From CAVUFH01 sp963740835 (GTDB taxonomy: Bacteria > Actinomycetota > Acidimicrobiia > IMCC26256 > PALSA-610): DNA of 64,000 bases. The translations under genes and the position numbers were made by a program. The stretch spans positions 1,426,001 through 1,490,000 of the forward strand of contig CAVUFH010000003.1 of the NCBI GenBank assembly GCA_963740835.1, given 5' to 3'. The notes beneath the pieces are model-generated. The model had not been told where the DNA came from, did no database searches, and saw only the letters and a list, made by a program, of their open reading frames with translations. Positions 17,615 through 25,484 of the stretch are shown piece after piece (positions within the stretch are counted from its first letter, which is position 1; each line of letters opens with the position of its first letter).

Positions 17615-18871
17615 TCAGAGGTCGAAGCTGGCGGTACGCGAGGTGAGCTGCCCGCCTTGTTGCTGCCGCCGCGTGTGATCGTTCAGCGCGGCGCGCTGAC
17701 GGCGGACCTCCTCGGGATCGAGCTCGGGCCGCCGGTCACCCGGGCGCGGCGCGAGCCCGAACGCGGTGTAGACGACCCGGCGCTCGGCCGACACCGGCGG
17801 GCGGCTCATGTGCAACGTGCACGAACAGTGCACGGTGATGTCGCCAGTGCGGGTAGGCAGCGGAACGCGCGGCAGGTCGAGGCCGTCGACGCCGAGCGCG
17901 GCGACGTTGACGCGGTGCGAACCGGCGACCGCACCGAGCTCGCCGTTCTCGCGTCCGGCGCCGGTGACCGAGATGCCGACGATGAGTCCGCAGCAGCGGC
18001 GGCTGTGGCCGCCCATCGCGCAGTCCTTGTGCCAGCTGACGTCGGAGATTCCTTCGACGACGCCGGTCTTCTTCAGCAGGCCCTCGGCGGAGTCGCCGAC
18101 GTCGGGGTTGCGTTGCGTGACCTCGTCGCTCGTGAAGGTGCGGAGCGCGCCGATCCGGTCGCTGTGCAACAGCTCGCGCAGCGCGGGTGACTTCTGGTTG
18201 AAGCCGAGGATTCGCGCCGCGTACCACTCGCCCGCCTCGGTACACGCCCACCACGATCCGCCGTCGTCGCGCTCGGCTGCCACGACCGCGTCGTCGAGGT
18301 CGGCGGAGACCGCGTCCATCTCCGCCGCGCTGAACACGCCTTGGATGTGGAGGAAGCCGGCCTCGGCGAGGAACTGCCCGATCTCGGCCGCATCGTCGTC
18401 GAGCGTGAACGACCGCTGAAGGTCCAGTGGGTTCCCCACGCCGTCGCGCAGCGCAATCGCGCCTGGCTCGTAGACCGGCCGGCCGTCGAGCAGGCAACGG
18501 AGCACCGGCTCCCACTCGACGAACCCGTCGAGGGAACCGCGGACCAATACGACGCGGCCGGTCATCTGCGCGCCGAACGTCGATACCTCGTCCTGCATCA
18601 GGTCCGCGAACGCGGGCCGATCGAGCGCGACGACGAGCGAGCCGTCAACGCGCGTGCGCCGCGCCACGATGCACCCGCCGTCGATGTCGAGCGTCAATTC
18701 GTCGCCCTCGATGTCGAACGTCAGCGGCGCCAGCCCGAGCCGGACTGCGGCGCGGCCTGCGTCCGCACCGTTCGCATCGAGGCGCGCGTGCAGTTCCTCG
18801 TCGACGAACACGCGCGGGTCGAGCGCAACCGTGTCACCTTCGAAGCGCGTTCGCCGGTCTACTGAAGGCAT
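17615..18871 (-). CDS. phytanoyl-CoA dioxygenase (PhyH) family with N-terminal SCP2-like domain
   Basis: A 418-residue Fe(II)/2-oxoglutarate oxygenase. The PhyH core is C-terminal: H-x-D in VSWHKDCAMGG and the distal histidine in CTLHMSRPP, followed by the cosubstrate arginine. Residues about 40-145 look like a sterol-carrier SCP2 fold (alternating strands, then AFADLMQD and TGRVVLVRGSLDGFVEW); this assignment is by eye. PhyH enzymes hydroxylate acyl-CoAs at the alpha carbon and can use SCP2 to present substrate, so a fusion is functionally sensible. AAGGGAG precedes ATG 18871. It lies 31 nt downstream of a P450 on the same strand. Confidence 0.83.
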   Translation of the reverse strand: MPSVDRRTRFEGDTVALDPRVFVDEELHARLDANGADAGRAAVRLGLAPLTFDIEGDELTLDIDGGCIVARRTRVDGSLVVALDRPAFADLMQDEVSTFGAQMTGRVVLVRGSLDGFVEWEPVLRCLLDGRPVYEPGAIALRDGVGNPLDLQRSFTLDDDAAEIGQFLAEAGFLHIQGVFSAAEMDAVSADLDDAVVAAERDDGGSWWACTEAGEWYAARILGFNQKSPALRELLHSDRIGALRTFTSDEVTQRNPDVGDSAEGLLKKTGVVEGISDVSWHKDCAMGGHSRRCCGLIVGISVTGAGRENGELGAVAGSHRVNVAALGVDGLDLPRVPLPTRTGDITVHCSCTLHMSRPPVSAERRVVYTAFGLAPRPGDRRPELDPEEVRRQRAALNDHTRRQQQGGQLTSRTASFDL

Positions 18872-18902
18872 ACGGTCTCCCTTCGGGCGGTGGGTCGGTC
18901 CT

Positions 18903-20111
18903 TCAGCGAATTGGGTACACGGGCACGTTCGCGTAGCCGGCCACGTTCGACATGTGGACGCGGCGCAACCCCGCCTCGTCGACCTCCATCCGCCGCCATC
19001 GCCGGCGGAGCTCGTCGATCGCGACGCGGCTCTCCATGCGCGCGAGCGCGGCGCCCAGGCAGCTGTGCACACCGTGCCCGAACGCGATCGCGACGTTCGG
19101 CGGTCGTTCGATGTCGAACTCGTCCGCGCGATCGAAGGCGCGTGGGTCGCGGGTCGCGGCGCCGGTGATGAGCAATACCGGGAAGCCGGCGGGGATGGTG
19201 CCGCCTTCGTACGTGCGATCTTCGACGGCGTAACGGCCTTGGTACTGCGAGGGTGGCAGGTAGCGCAGGATCTCCTCGACCACGCGGGGAAGCTTCTCCG
19301 CGTCGTCGACGATCTTCTGCCACTGATCGGGGTGGCGTGCGAACAGCACCACCGCATTGCCGACGAGCTTCGTGACGGTCTCGGCTCCGGCGCCGCCGAG
19401 CAACCCGGCGAAGCCCGCGATCTCGACATCCTCGAGACCGGTCTCCACGCCGTCGCCGCGATCGACGGTCACCTGTGTGAGCCGCGTCAGCATGTCGTCG
19501 CCGGGGTGCTTCCGCTTCTCGACCGTGAGCTCGTAGAAGTACGTGCCCAACCGGATGATCGCGTCTTGCCCTTCGGGCGTCGGGTCGAGCTGGCCGGCCT
19601 CGCGGTGGAGGCTCGTGTCGAGCAGGAGCCGGATCTGCTCGCGGTCCGATTCGGGGACACCGAGCATCCGCGAGATGATCTCGATCGGGAAGCGGGCCGA
19701 GAAGTCGGCGACTGCGTCGAAGGTGACCGCGTCCTCGAACACCGCGATGAACCCGGAGACAACCTCTCTGATCATCGGCTCGAGCGCGGCGACGGCCCGC
19801 GGCGTGAACACGCGGCTCACCAACGCCCGCAACCGGTCGTGCTCGGGCGGGTCCATCATGATGATGCTGCGGTAGGCCTTGATGAGCTCCGGGTCCTTCG
19901 ACAGTGTCGAGAGGTCGATGCCGTGCGCGCTCGACACGCCCTGCCAGTCGCGATGAGCCGCGACCACGTCGGCGAAGCGCGACAGCGCGTAGAAGCCGTA
20001 CTGCTCGTTGAAGTACACCGGCGCTTCGTCGCGCAGACGCCGGTACACCTCGGTGGGGTCGTTGAAGTACTCGTCCGAGAACGGGTCGAATTCAACGGCC
20101 GCTGCCGTCAT
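18903..20111 (-). CDS. cytochrome P450 (paralogue of 43345-44559)
   Basis: A 402-residue P450 of the actinobacterial type related to steroid and fatty-acid oxidisers (CYP125/124/142-like appearance, family not assignable by eye). The I-helix is GGAGAETVTKLVG, the K-helix is in EEILRYLPP, and the heme loop is FGHGVHSCLGAALAR with Cys351. ATG 20111 has GAGGAG 6 nt upstream; a longer in-frame start exists but lacks this. The near-identical paralogue at 43345 shares long runs such as the MMDPPEHDR region and the GRY substrate-loop region. The next gene downstream is the PhyH protein. Confidence 0.95.
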   Translation of the reverse strand: MTAAAVEFDPFSDEYFNDPTEVYRRLRDEAPVYFNEQYGFYALSRFADVVAAHRDWQGVSSAHGIDLSTLSKDPELIKAYRSIIMMDPPEHDRLRALVSRVFTPRAVAALEPMIREVVSGFIAVFEDAVTFDAVADFSARFPIEIISRMLGVPESDREQIRLLLDTSLHREAGQLDPTPEGQDAIIRLGTYFYELTVEKRKHPGDDMLTRLTQVTVDRGDGVETGLEDVEIAGFAGLLGGAGAETVTKLVGNAVVLFARHPDQWQKIVDDAEKLPRVVEEILRYLPPSQYQGRYAVEDRTYEGGTIPAGFPVLLITGAATRDPRAFDRADEFDIERPPNVAIAFGHGVHSCLGAALARMESRVAIDELRRRWRRMEVDEAGLRRVHMSNVAGYANVPVYPIR

Positions 20112-20159
20112 GCGCGCTCCTCGATGCTCGCTGCCAAGACGTTTCATCGGGCCCGACGC

Positions 20160-20915
20160 CTACTGGGGCGCGGCGACTGGCCGCGGCGCGAGCGTGACCG
20201 AAGGAACCGACAGCGACGCGCCGCCCCTCAGCACCGCGTCGACCACGGCGACCAGGTGCTCGACGTCGATGAGCGAACCGGTCAGGTAGTTGCGGCCGAC
20301 CCACGTCGTCGCCATCTCGGCTGCGAGCTCCGTATCCCATCCGTTTGCGAACTGCGTCTGCGCGTCGCCTTCACCGCCGGCACAGTCGCCCACGACGACA
20401 CGGGTGAACCCGACGTGCGGGTGCTCCGCGCGCCAAGCTTCGACCAGCTTGTCGAGCGCGGCCTTGCTCACCGCGTACGCGCCCAATCCGGGCCACGGCG
20501 GAGTGAGCGACGCACTGACGGACGACAAGTAGGCCGCGGTGCCGGCGGACGCGGTGAGCGCAGGTAACGCCGCGCTGGTGACGAGCGCGGCACCCGTGAC
20601 GTTCGTCTCGAACACGCGCCGCCACGTGTCGGCATCTGTGTCGACGAGCCGGGCCAACGGCCCGATGCCCGGTGCGTACACGAGCGCGTCGATCCCGCCG
20701 AGGCCGCGCTCCGCGTCGGCGATCGCCGATCGGCAAGACGCTTCATCGGTGACGTCACATTCGATCACGAGCGTGTCCGGCCCCGCCTCCTTCGCGGCGG
20801 CTTCGAGCAGGTCGCGCCGCCGCGCCAGCAACGCCACGTTCGCACCTCGCCGGGCGAGGCCGATCCCGATGCACCGCCCGAGACCGCTGGACGCGCCGAC
20901 GACGACGGTTCGCAT
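20160..20915 (-). CDS. short-chain dehydrogenase/reductase (SDR)
   Basis: A 251-residue SDR. The N-terminal loop is VVGASSGLGRC and the catalytic motifs are YLSSVSAS and YAVSKAALDK. It starts at ATG 20915 with TCAGAGGAGC-like purines upstream on the minus strand. It is the first gene of the minus-strand run into the P450 and PhyH genes and is divergent from the PQQ-repeat lipoprotein at 21130. The 214-bp gap between them probably holds both promoters; no clear palindrome was found there. Substrate unknown. Confidence 0.9.
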   Translation of the reverse strand: MRTVVVGASSGLGRCIGIGLARRGANVALLARRRDLLEAAAKEAGPDTLVIECDVTDEASCRSAIADAERGLGGIDALVYAPGIGPLARLVDTDADTWRRVFETNVTGAALVTSAALPALTASAGTAAYLSSVSASLTPPWPGLGAYAVSKAALDKLVEAWRAEHPHVGFTRVVVGDCAGGEGDAQTQFANGWDTELAAEMATTWVGRNYLTGSLIDVEHLVAVVDAVLRGGASLSVPSVTLAPRPVAAPQ

Positions 20916-21129
20916 GTTGTGCTGCTCCTCAGACTGCCGTGGGAGACGCCCGGCACGATCATGTCGCGGCGCGGAAATCCCGTTCTCGTGGCCCGGTAGC
21001 CACGTTTGGAGCATACGCGTCCGGCCGTGCCGGGCGCCCGGCCCGGGCGTGACGCCCCGCCGAGAACACCGTTTCCCGTTATCGTCTCGCACCGGCTCCG
21101 GCGGGGCGCCTACCGGTCCAGGGGGAAAC

Positions 21130-22680
21130 GTGACACCAGGTCGGCAACGCGCGGCCGCGATCATCTGCCTGCTGTTCGTCGCAGCCGGGTGCCGCGGCGG
21201 TGACGACGACAGTTCTGAGACAAGCGCGGGCTCGACCACTGCGGTCACGACGTCGTCGGTTCCCGCCGGCGCGCCGGAGGAGTACGTCGACCATCATGCC
21301 GACTGGGTACTTCCCGGACGCGACTACGACAACTCGCGCGCGACGCGCGACTCCTCCATCACGCGCGCGAACGTCGACACGCTCGCGCCGGCGTGGGAGG
21401 CGAACCTCAAGGGCTCGCTCACGACCGTGCCGCTCATCGTCGGCGACACCATCTACGTGCAGGACGGGGCCGGACACATCGCCGCACTCGACCACGACAC
21501 CGGCAAGGAGCGTTGGGAGACCGAGGCGTACGGGACGAGCATCGGTCCGTTCGGCGTCGCCGTCGCTGACGGACGGGTGTTCGGTATGCACGGCGCCAAG
21601 GGTGTCGTCGCGGTCGACCTGCAAACCGGTGCGCAGCTGTGGACCCGCGACATCACCGCGACGCCGACGACGGGCATCGACATCCAACCGGTTGCGGTCG
21701 CCGACCTCGTGCTCGTGAGCACTGTGCCGGTGAGCATCGGCGGCATCTACACACCCGGTGACCGCGGCATCGTGCACGCGCTGGATGTCGCGACCGGCGC
21801 CGAGCGCTGGACGTTCGACACCGTCGACTCGCCCGATCTGTGGGGCCATCCGGAGGTGAACTCCGGCGGCGGTGCGTGGTATCCGCCCGCGATCGACACC
21901 ACCGCCGGTCTCGTGTACTGGGGCACCGCCAACCCGGCGCCCTTCGTGGGAACCGCGGAGTACCCGAACGGCTCCAGTCGGCCCGGGCCGAACCTCTACA
22001 CCGACTCCGTCGTCACGCTCGACCTGCAGACCGGTGCGTTGCGCTGGTACCACCAGGTCACACCGCACGACCTGTTCGACCGCGACCTCGTGCACACGAT
22101 GATCGCGCGCCTCGCCGACGGCACCGCCGTCGTCATCGGAACCGGGAAAGGTGGCGAGGTCGTCGGACTCGATCCCGAAACCGGGAAGCGGAAGTGGCAG
22201 ACGCCGGTCGGTGTGCACCACAACGATCAGCTGAAGGAACTCACGGAGCCCACCGAGATCACGCCGGGAACGTATGGCGGCGTGCTCACCCCGCCGGCGA
22301 CGGCCGATGGCATCGTCTACGTCGCGACCGTGCACGCCCCGGCGACGCTCGCGCCGGACTCGCCCTCGTATTTCGGCGCCGAGATGGGGCAGGCCGATGG
22401 TCAGGTCACCGCGGTCGACGCGAAGACCGGAAAGGTGCGCTGGGCCACCGATGTGCCGGGTGACCCGCTCGGCGGTGTGACCGTCGTCAACGATCTGGTG
22501 TTCACCGCGCTGCTCGATGGCAAGGTCGTCGCGCTCGATCGATCGAGCGGTGACATCGTCTGGCAGCACGACGCACCCGGCGGGATCAACGGGTGGATGT
22601 CTGCCGCCGGTGATGTGCTCGTCGTCCCGGTCGGGAGTGCGAATCCGCCCCGGCTCGTCGCTTACCGCGTCAACCGTTGA
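21130..22680 (+). CDS. PQQ/BamB-type beta-propeller lipoprotein (quinoprotein dehydrogenase-like)
   Basis: A 516-residue exported protein. A short signal peptide ends in a lipobox (VAAGC, Cys about residue 20), then a Ser/Thr-rich linker and a propeller of repeated W-type blades: LDHDTGKERWETE, LDVATGAERWTF, LDPETGKRKWQTP. The region WGTANPAPFVG and the opening DWVLPGRDYDNSR resemble PQQ-dependent alcohol dehydrogenases. It is probably membrane-anchored outside the cell and oxidises alcohols with PQQ, but the catalytic residues were not verified. GTG 21130 follows GGGGGAAAC. Its 3' end overlaps the convergent TetR gene by 11 nt. Confidence 0.83.
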   Translation: MTPGRQRAAAIICLLFVAAGCRGGDDDSSETSAGSTTAVTTSSVPAGAPEEYVDHHADWVLPGRDYDNSRATRDSSITRANVDTLAPAWEANLKGSLTTVPLIVGDTIYVQDGAGHIAALDHDTGKERWETEAYGTSIGPFGVAVADGRVFGMHGAKGVVAVDLQTGAQLWTRDITATPTTGIDIQPVAVADLVLVSTVPVSIGGIYTPGDRGIVHALDVATGAERWTFDTVDSPDLWGHPEVNSGGGAWYPPAIDTTAGLVYWGTANPAPFVGTAEYPNGSSRPGPNLYTDSVVTLDLQTGALRWYHQVTPHDLFDRDLVHTMIARLADGTAVVIGTGKGGEVVGLDPETGKRKWQTPVGVHHNDQLKELTEPTEITPGTYGGVLTPPATADGIVYVATVHAPATLAPDSPSYFGAEMGQADGQVTAVDAKTGKVRWATDVPGDPLGGVTVVNDLVFTALLDGKVVALDRSSGDIVWQHDAPGGINGWMSAAGDVLVVPVGSANPPRLVAYRVNR

Positions 22681-23347
22681 GGCCGTGGAGGCAGAATTCC
22701 CACGTCTCCTCGGCGGTGAGGCGTTGCTTCGGATTCTCGACGAGGCGATTGCCGACCCAGCTGTACATCACTGTCTGCTGCACGAGCGCGGTGGCCCGGC
22801 GTGCGTCGGTGATGCTGATCGCGCCCGCGGCGGCGGCGTCGGTGAGGAGCTGGCGCAGCAGTCGTGAGAGTGGCGCGAATGCCGCGCGTACACGGTCGGA
22901 GTGGCTGATCGCCGGGTGCATCGAGAACTCGGAGATCGCGCGCCGGTCGTGGCGGCCGCGCTTGCGCGGCGTCTCGATCGGATCACACCACTCGTGGAGG
23001 CGGATCGTGAACGTGCGCAGGCGCGCGAGCGGATCGGTCTCGGCTTCGACGACCGCGCGGATGTCGTGGTCCGCTTCGCGCACGGTCTCCTCGAAGAGGG
23101 CGAGCACGAGCTCGTCCTTGCCGTCGAAGTACTCGTAGAAACCGCGGAGCGACTGCTTCGAGCGGTCCACGACCTCCTGGATCGTGAACTCGGTCGTGCC
23201 CTTCTCGTCGATGAGCTCGAACGCGGCGTCGAGGAACCGCTGGGCGCGCTGTTCGGCGCGCGAGCGGGCGGCGGTGAGTCCTCGGGAAACCGCACGTTCG
23301 CGCCAGGCAGGACCGTTCTCGCCGGGCTCGGCGTCGACTCGTGCCAT
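22670..23347 (-). CDS. TetR/AcrR-family transcriptional regulator
   Basis: A 225-residue TetR repressor. The N-terminal helix-turn-helix spans about residues 50-80, with FTIQEVVDRSKQSLRGFYEYF as recognition region (shown split: FTIQEVVDRSK / QSLRGFYEYF). The C-terminal ligand domain is typical in length. ATG 23347 is used; an in-frame upstream extension has low-complexity composition. It is divergent from the conserved small protein and CoA ligase at 23531/23855. A perfect 11-bp inverted repeat (23470-23519) near that promoter is its most likely operator, by position only. Confidence 0.9.
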   Translation of the reverse strand: MARVDAEPGENGPAWRERAVSRGLTAARSRAEQRAQRFLDAAFELIDEKGTTEFTIQEVVDRSKQSLRGFYEYFDGKDELVLALFEETVREADHDIRAVVEAETDPLARLRTFTIRLHEWCDPIETPRKRGRHDRRAISEFSMHPAISHSDRVRAAFAPLSRLLRQLLTDAAAAGAISITDARRATALVQQTVMYSWVGNRLVENPKQRLTAEETWEFCLHGLNG

Positions 23348-23469
23348 GTCCCAACCGCTTTCCCTCGGGGACCGGGAACGAGGGCGGTCCGGGCCGGAGA
23401 ATACCGCTCTCACCACTGGGAACGCCCTCTGCACTCGTCACCGCCGCCGGACCGGCGCCACCAGCCGAG

Positions 23470-23519
23470 CCTGCCGAAGAGTGCGTTCTCCTGGTTGAAT
23501 AACGACGTTCTTCGGCAGG
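23470..23519. promoter_or_regulatory. inverted repeat around the 23531 promoter, candidate TetR operator
   Basis: CCTGCCGAAGA (23470-23480) and its exact reverse complement TCTTCGGCAGG (23509-23519) flank a 28-nt, AT-richer core. The core carries the element shared with 7174-7204 (TGCGTTCTC ... AAC ... ACGTT at 23482-23512). The right arm runs into the ribosome site GGGGAGAG for ATG 23531. It could be an operator for the divergent TetR, or an mRNA hairpin masking the ribosome site. Confidence 0.45.
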
Positions 23520-23530
23520 GGAGAGTGGCA

Positions 23531-23839
23531 ATGGACCTCAAAGCGGGCGCGCGGCTGCGCAGCGCGACCGACACGACCGAGGTCGTGGTGGTGAAGGCGC
23601 CGGCCGAGCCGGTCGACCTGCGGTGCGGCGGCGAGCCGATGCTCGCGATCGACGCCGAACGGGGTGCCAACCTGCCGATCGGGGCCGGCTTCGACGAGGG
23701 CAGTCAGCTCGGCAAGCGCTACGCGGACGACGACATCGGGATCGAGCTGTTGTGCACCAAGCCCGGTCCCGCGTCGATCTCGTTGGGCGACGAGCGCCTG
23801 TACCTGAAGGGCGCGAAGCCGTTGCCGAGCTCGGACTGA
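23531..23839 (+). CDS. conserved hypothetical protein, partner of acyl-CoA ligase gene
   Basis: A 102-residue protein of unknown function. It has the signature VDLRCGGEPM near residue 32 and the ending KGAKPLPSSD, features I recognise from short actinobacterial proteins encoded beside fatty-acid-CoA ligases. It has two cysteines, one in DLRCGG and one in ELLCTK. No signal peptide or membrane segment is visible. The CoA ligase starts 15 nt downstream. A small binding or chaperone role for the ligase is possible, but no function is established. Confidence 0.8.
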   Translation: MDLKAGARLRSATDTTEVVVVKAPAEPVDLRCGGEPMLAIDAERGANLPIGAGFDEGSQLGKRYADDDIGIELLCTKPGPASISLGDERLYLKGAKPLPSSD

Positions 23840-23854
23840 CGATCGGCGGGTCCG

Positions 23855-25357
23855 GTGCAGATCGGCCTCTTGCTCGAGATGATCGCGGAAGGCGCCCCAG
23901 ATCGCGTCGTCGTCGGTTCGCGGATCGGGGGCATCACCGCCGCTGACCTGTTGCGGCGTTCGCGCGCGGCCGCGGCATGGATTGCGGCGTCGGGCGCCGA
24001 GCGCGTCGGGTTCGTCGATGTCAACTCCGAGGCACTCCCGATCGCGCTGTTCGGCGCGGCGATCGCCGGTCTGCCGTTCGCGCCGGTGAACTACCGGCTC
24101 GCCGACGAGCAGCTCGACTCGATCCTGCGTCGCCTCGCACCCGGTCTGGTCGTGGCCGGGCCGGATGCCGTGGCGCGCATCGGCGCCATCGACGGATTGC
24201 AGATCGTGACGCGCGATGACCTGCTCGCGATCTCGGCGGACACCGGCGAGGCCGAACCGGTCCTGCCCATGATCGATCCGGACGACGTCGCGATCATGTT
24301 GTTCACCAGTGGCACGACCGGCACGCCGAAGGCGGCGTTGCTGCGGCACCGGCACCTGACTTCGTACGTGATCGGCACGGTCGAGTATCTCGGCGCCGAC
24401 GCGGATGATGCCCAGCTCGTGAGCGTGCCGCCGTACCACATCGCCGGTGTGTCGGCGATCCTGAGCTCGCTCTACTCCGGCCGGCGCATCGTGTACTTGC
24501 CCGGCTTCGACGCCGAAGCTTGGGTCGATCGCGTCGAGGAAGAACGCATCACGCAGGCGATGGTCGTGCCCACGATGCTCGGACGCCTGCTGGCGTGCAT
24601 CGAAACCGACGCGCGTGAGCTGCCGACACTCCGCCATCTCTCCTACGGCGGTGGCCGGATGCCGCCCGAGCTCATCGAACGCGCGATGCGGTTGCTGCCC
24701 GCCGTGAACTTCGTCAACGCGTACGGGCTCACCGAGACGAGCTCCACGATCTCGGTGCTGACGCCCGACGATCACCGCGAGGCGATGGCAAGTGCCGATC
24801 CCGCGGTGCGGCGGCGACTCGGTTCGGTCGGCCGGCCCCTCCCGGCGATCGAGCTCGAGATCCGCGACGCGGACGGGACCGTGCTCGCGCCCGGCGAGCG
24901 GGGTGAGATCTGCGTGCGCGGCGAACAGGTCGCGGGCGAGTATCTGGGTTCATCGGCGCTCACCGCCGACGGATGGTTCCCGACCAAGGATGCGGGATGG
25001 CTCGACGAGGAGGGCTTCCTCTACCTCGAGGGCCGGCTCGACGATGTCATCGTGCGGGGGGCCGAGAACCTCTCGCCCGGCGAGATCGAGGACGTGCTGC
25101 TCGCGCATCCCGCGATCGCCGAGGCGGCGGTCGTCGGCGTCCCCGATGCCGAGTGGGGACAGGTTGTCGCGGCCGCGGTCGTGCTCGATGCCACGGCCCC
25201 GAACCCGAGTGCCGACGAACTGAAGGCATGGGTGCGGGCGCGGTTGCGCTCCGCGAAGACGCCGGACGTGGTGCAGTTCCGCCGCGAGCTGCCCTACAAC
25301 GAGACCGGCAAGCTGTTGCGACGCGTGTTGCGCGAGGAGCTCGGCGAGTCGCACTGA
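23855..25357 (+). CDS. AMP-forming acyl-CoA synthetase/ligase
   Basis: A 500-residue ANL ligase with FTSGTTGTPKAAL near residues 150-160, NAYGLTETSS as the A5 region, GAENLSPGEIED at the hinge and the catalytic lysine in NETGKLLRR near residue 485. The N-terminal domain is short compared with FadD proteins, resembling small-acid or aryl-acid ligases. GTG 23855 is the only sensible start. It forms a two-gene operon with the small protein at 23531, controlled from the promoter beside the TetR gene. Confidence 0.92.
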   Translation: MQIGLLLEMIAEGAPDRVVVGSRIGGITAADLLRRSRAAAAWIAASGAERVGFVDVNSEALPIALFGAAIAGLPFAPVNYRLADEQLDSILRRLAPGLVVAGPDAVARIGAIDGLQIVTRDDLLAISADTGEAEPVLPMIDPDDVAIMLFTSGTTGTPKAALLRHRHLTSYVIGTVEYLGADADDAQLVSVPPYHIAGVSAILSSLYSGRRIVYLPGFDAEAWVDRVEEERITQAMVVPTMLGRLLACIETDARELPTLRHLSYGGGRMPPELIERAMRLLPAVNFVNAYGLTETSSTISVLTPDDHREAMASADPAVRRRLGSVGRPLPAIELEIRDADGTVLAPGERGEICVRGEQVAGEYLGSSALTADGWFPTKDAGWLDEEGFLYLEGRLDDVIVRGAENLSPGEIEDVLLAHPAIAEAAVVGVPDAEWGQVVAAAVVLDATAPNPSADELKAWVRARLRSAKTPDVVQFRRELPYNETGKLLRRVLREELGESH

Positions 25358-25385
25358 AATGGCGCGCTCGCGTTTCCGCGTGGTC

Positions 25386-25466
25386 TCACGGATCGGCGCC
25401 GCCTTCGTGCACTGCCCGGTGATGCCGGCGGCAGAGCAGCCCGAGATTGTCGAGGCGGGTTTCGTG
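25386..25466 (-). pseudogene. remnant of a DUF222/13E12-type HNH endonuclease C-terminus
   Basis: On the minus strand about 26 residues ending at a TGA read HETRLDNLGLLCRRHH followed by RAVHEGGADP. This is the C-terminal HNH zinc/metal-binding end typical of actinobacterial DUF222 proteins (T-R-L-D-N-L, L-C-x2-H-H, V-H-E-G-G). The rest of such a protein, usually over 350 residues, is missing: the amidohydrolase stop lies just upstream in the same direction. It is too short to act and is best read as a scar of a lost mobile-type gene. Confidence 0.7.
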
Positions 25467-25484
25467 CGATCGCGCGCCTCGCGT

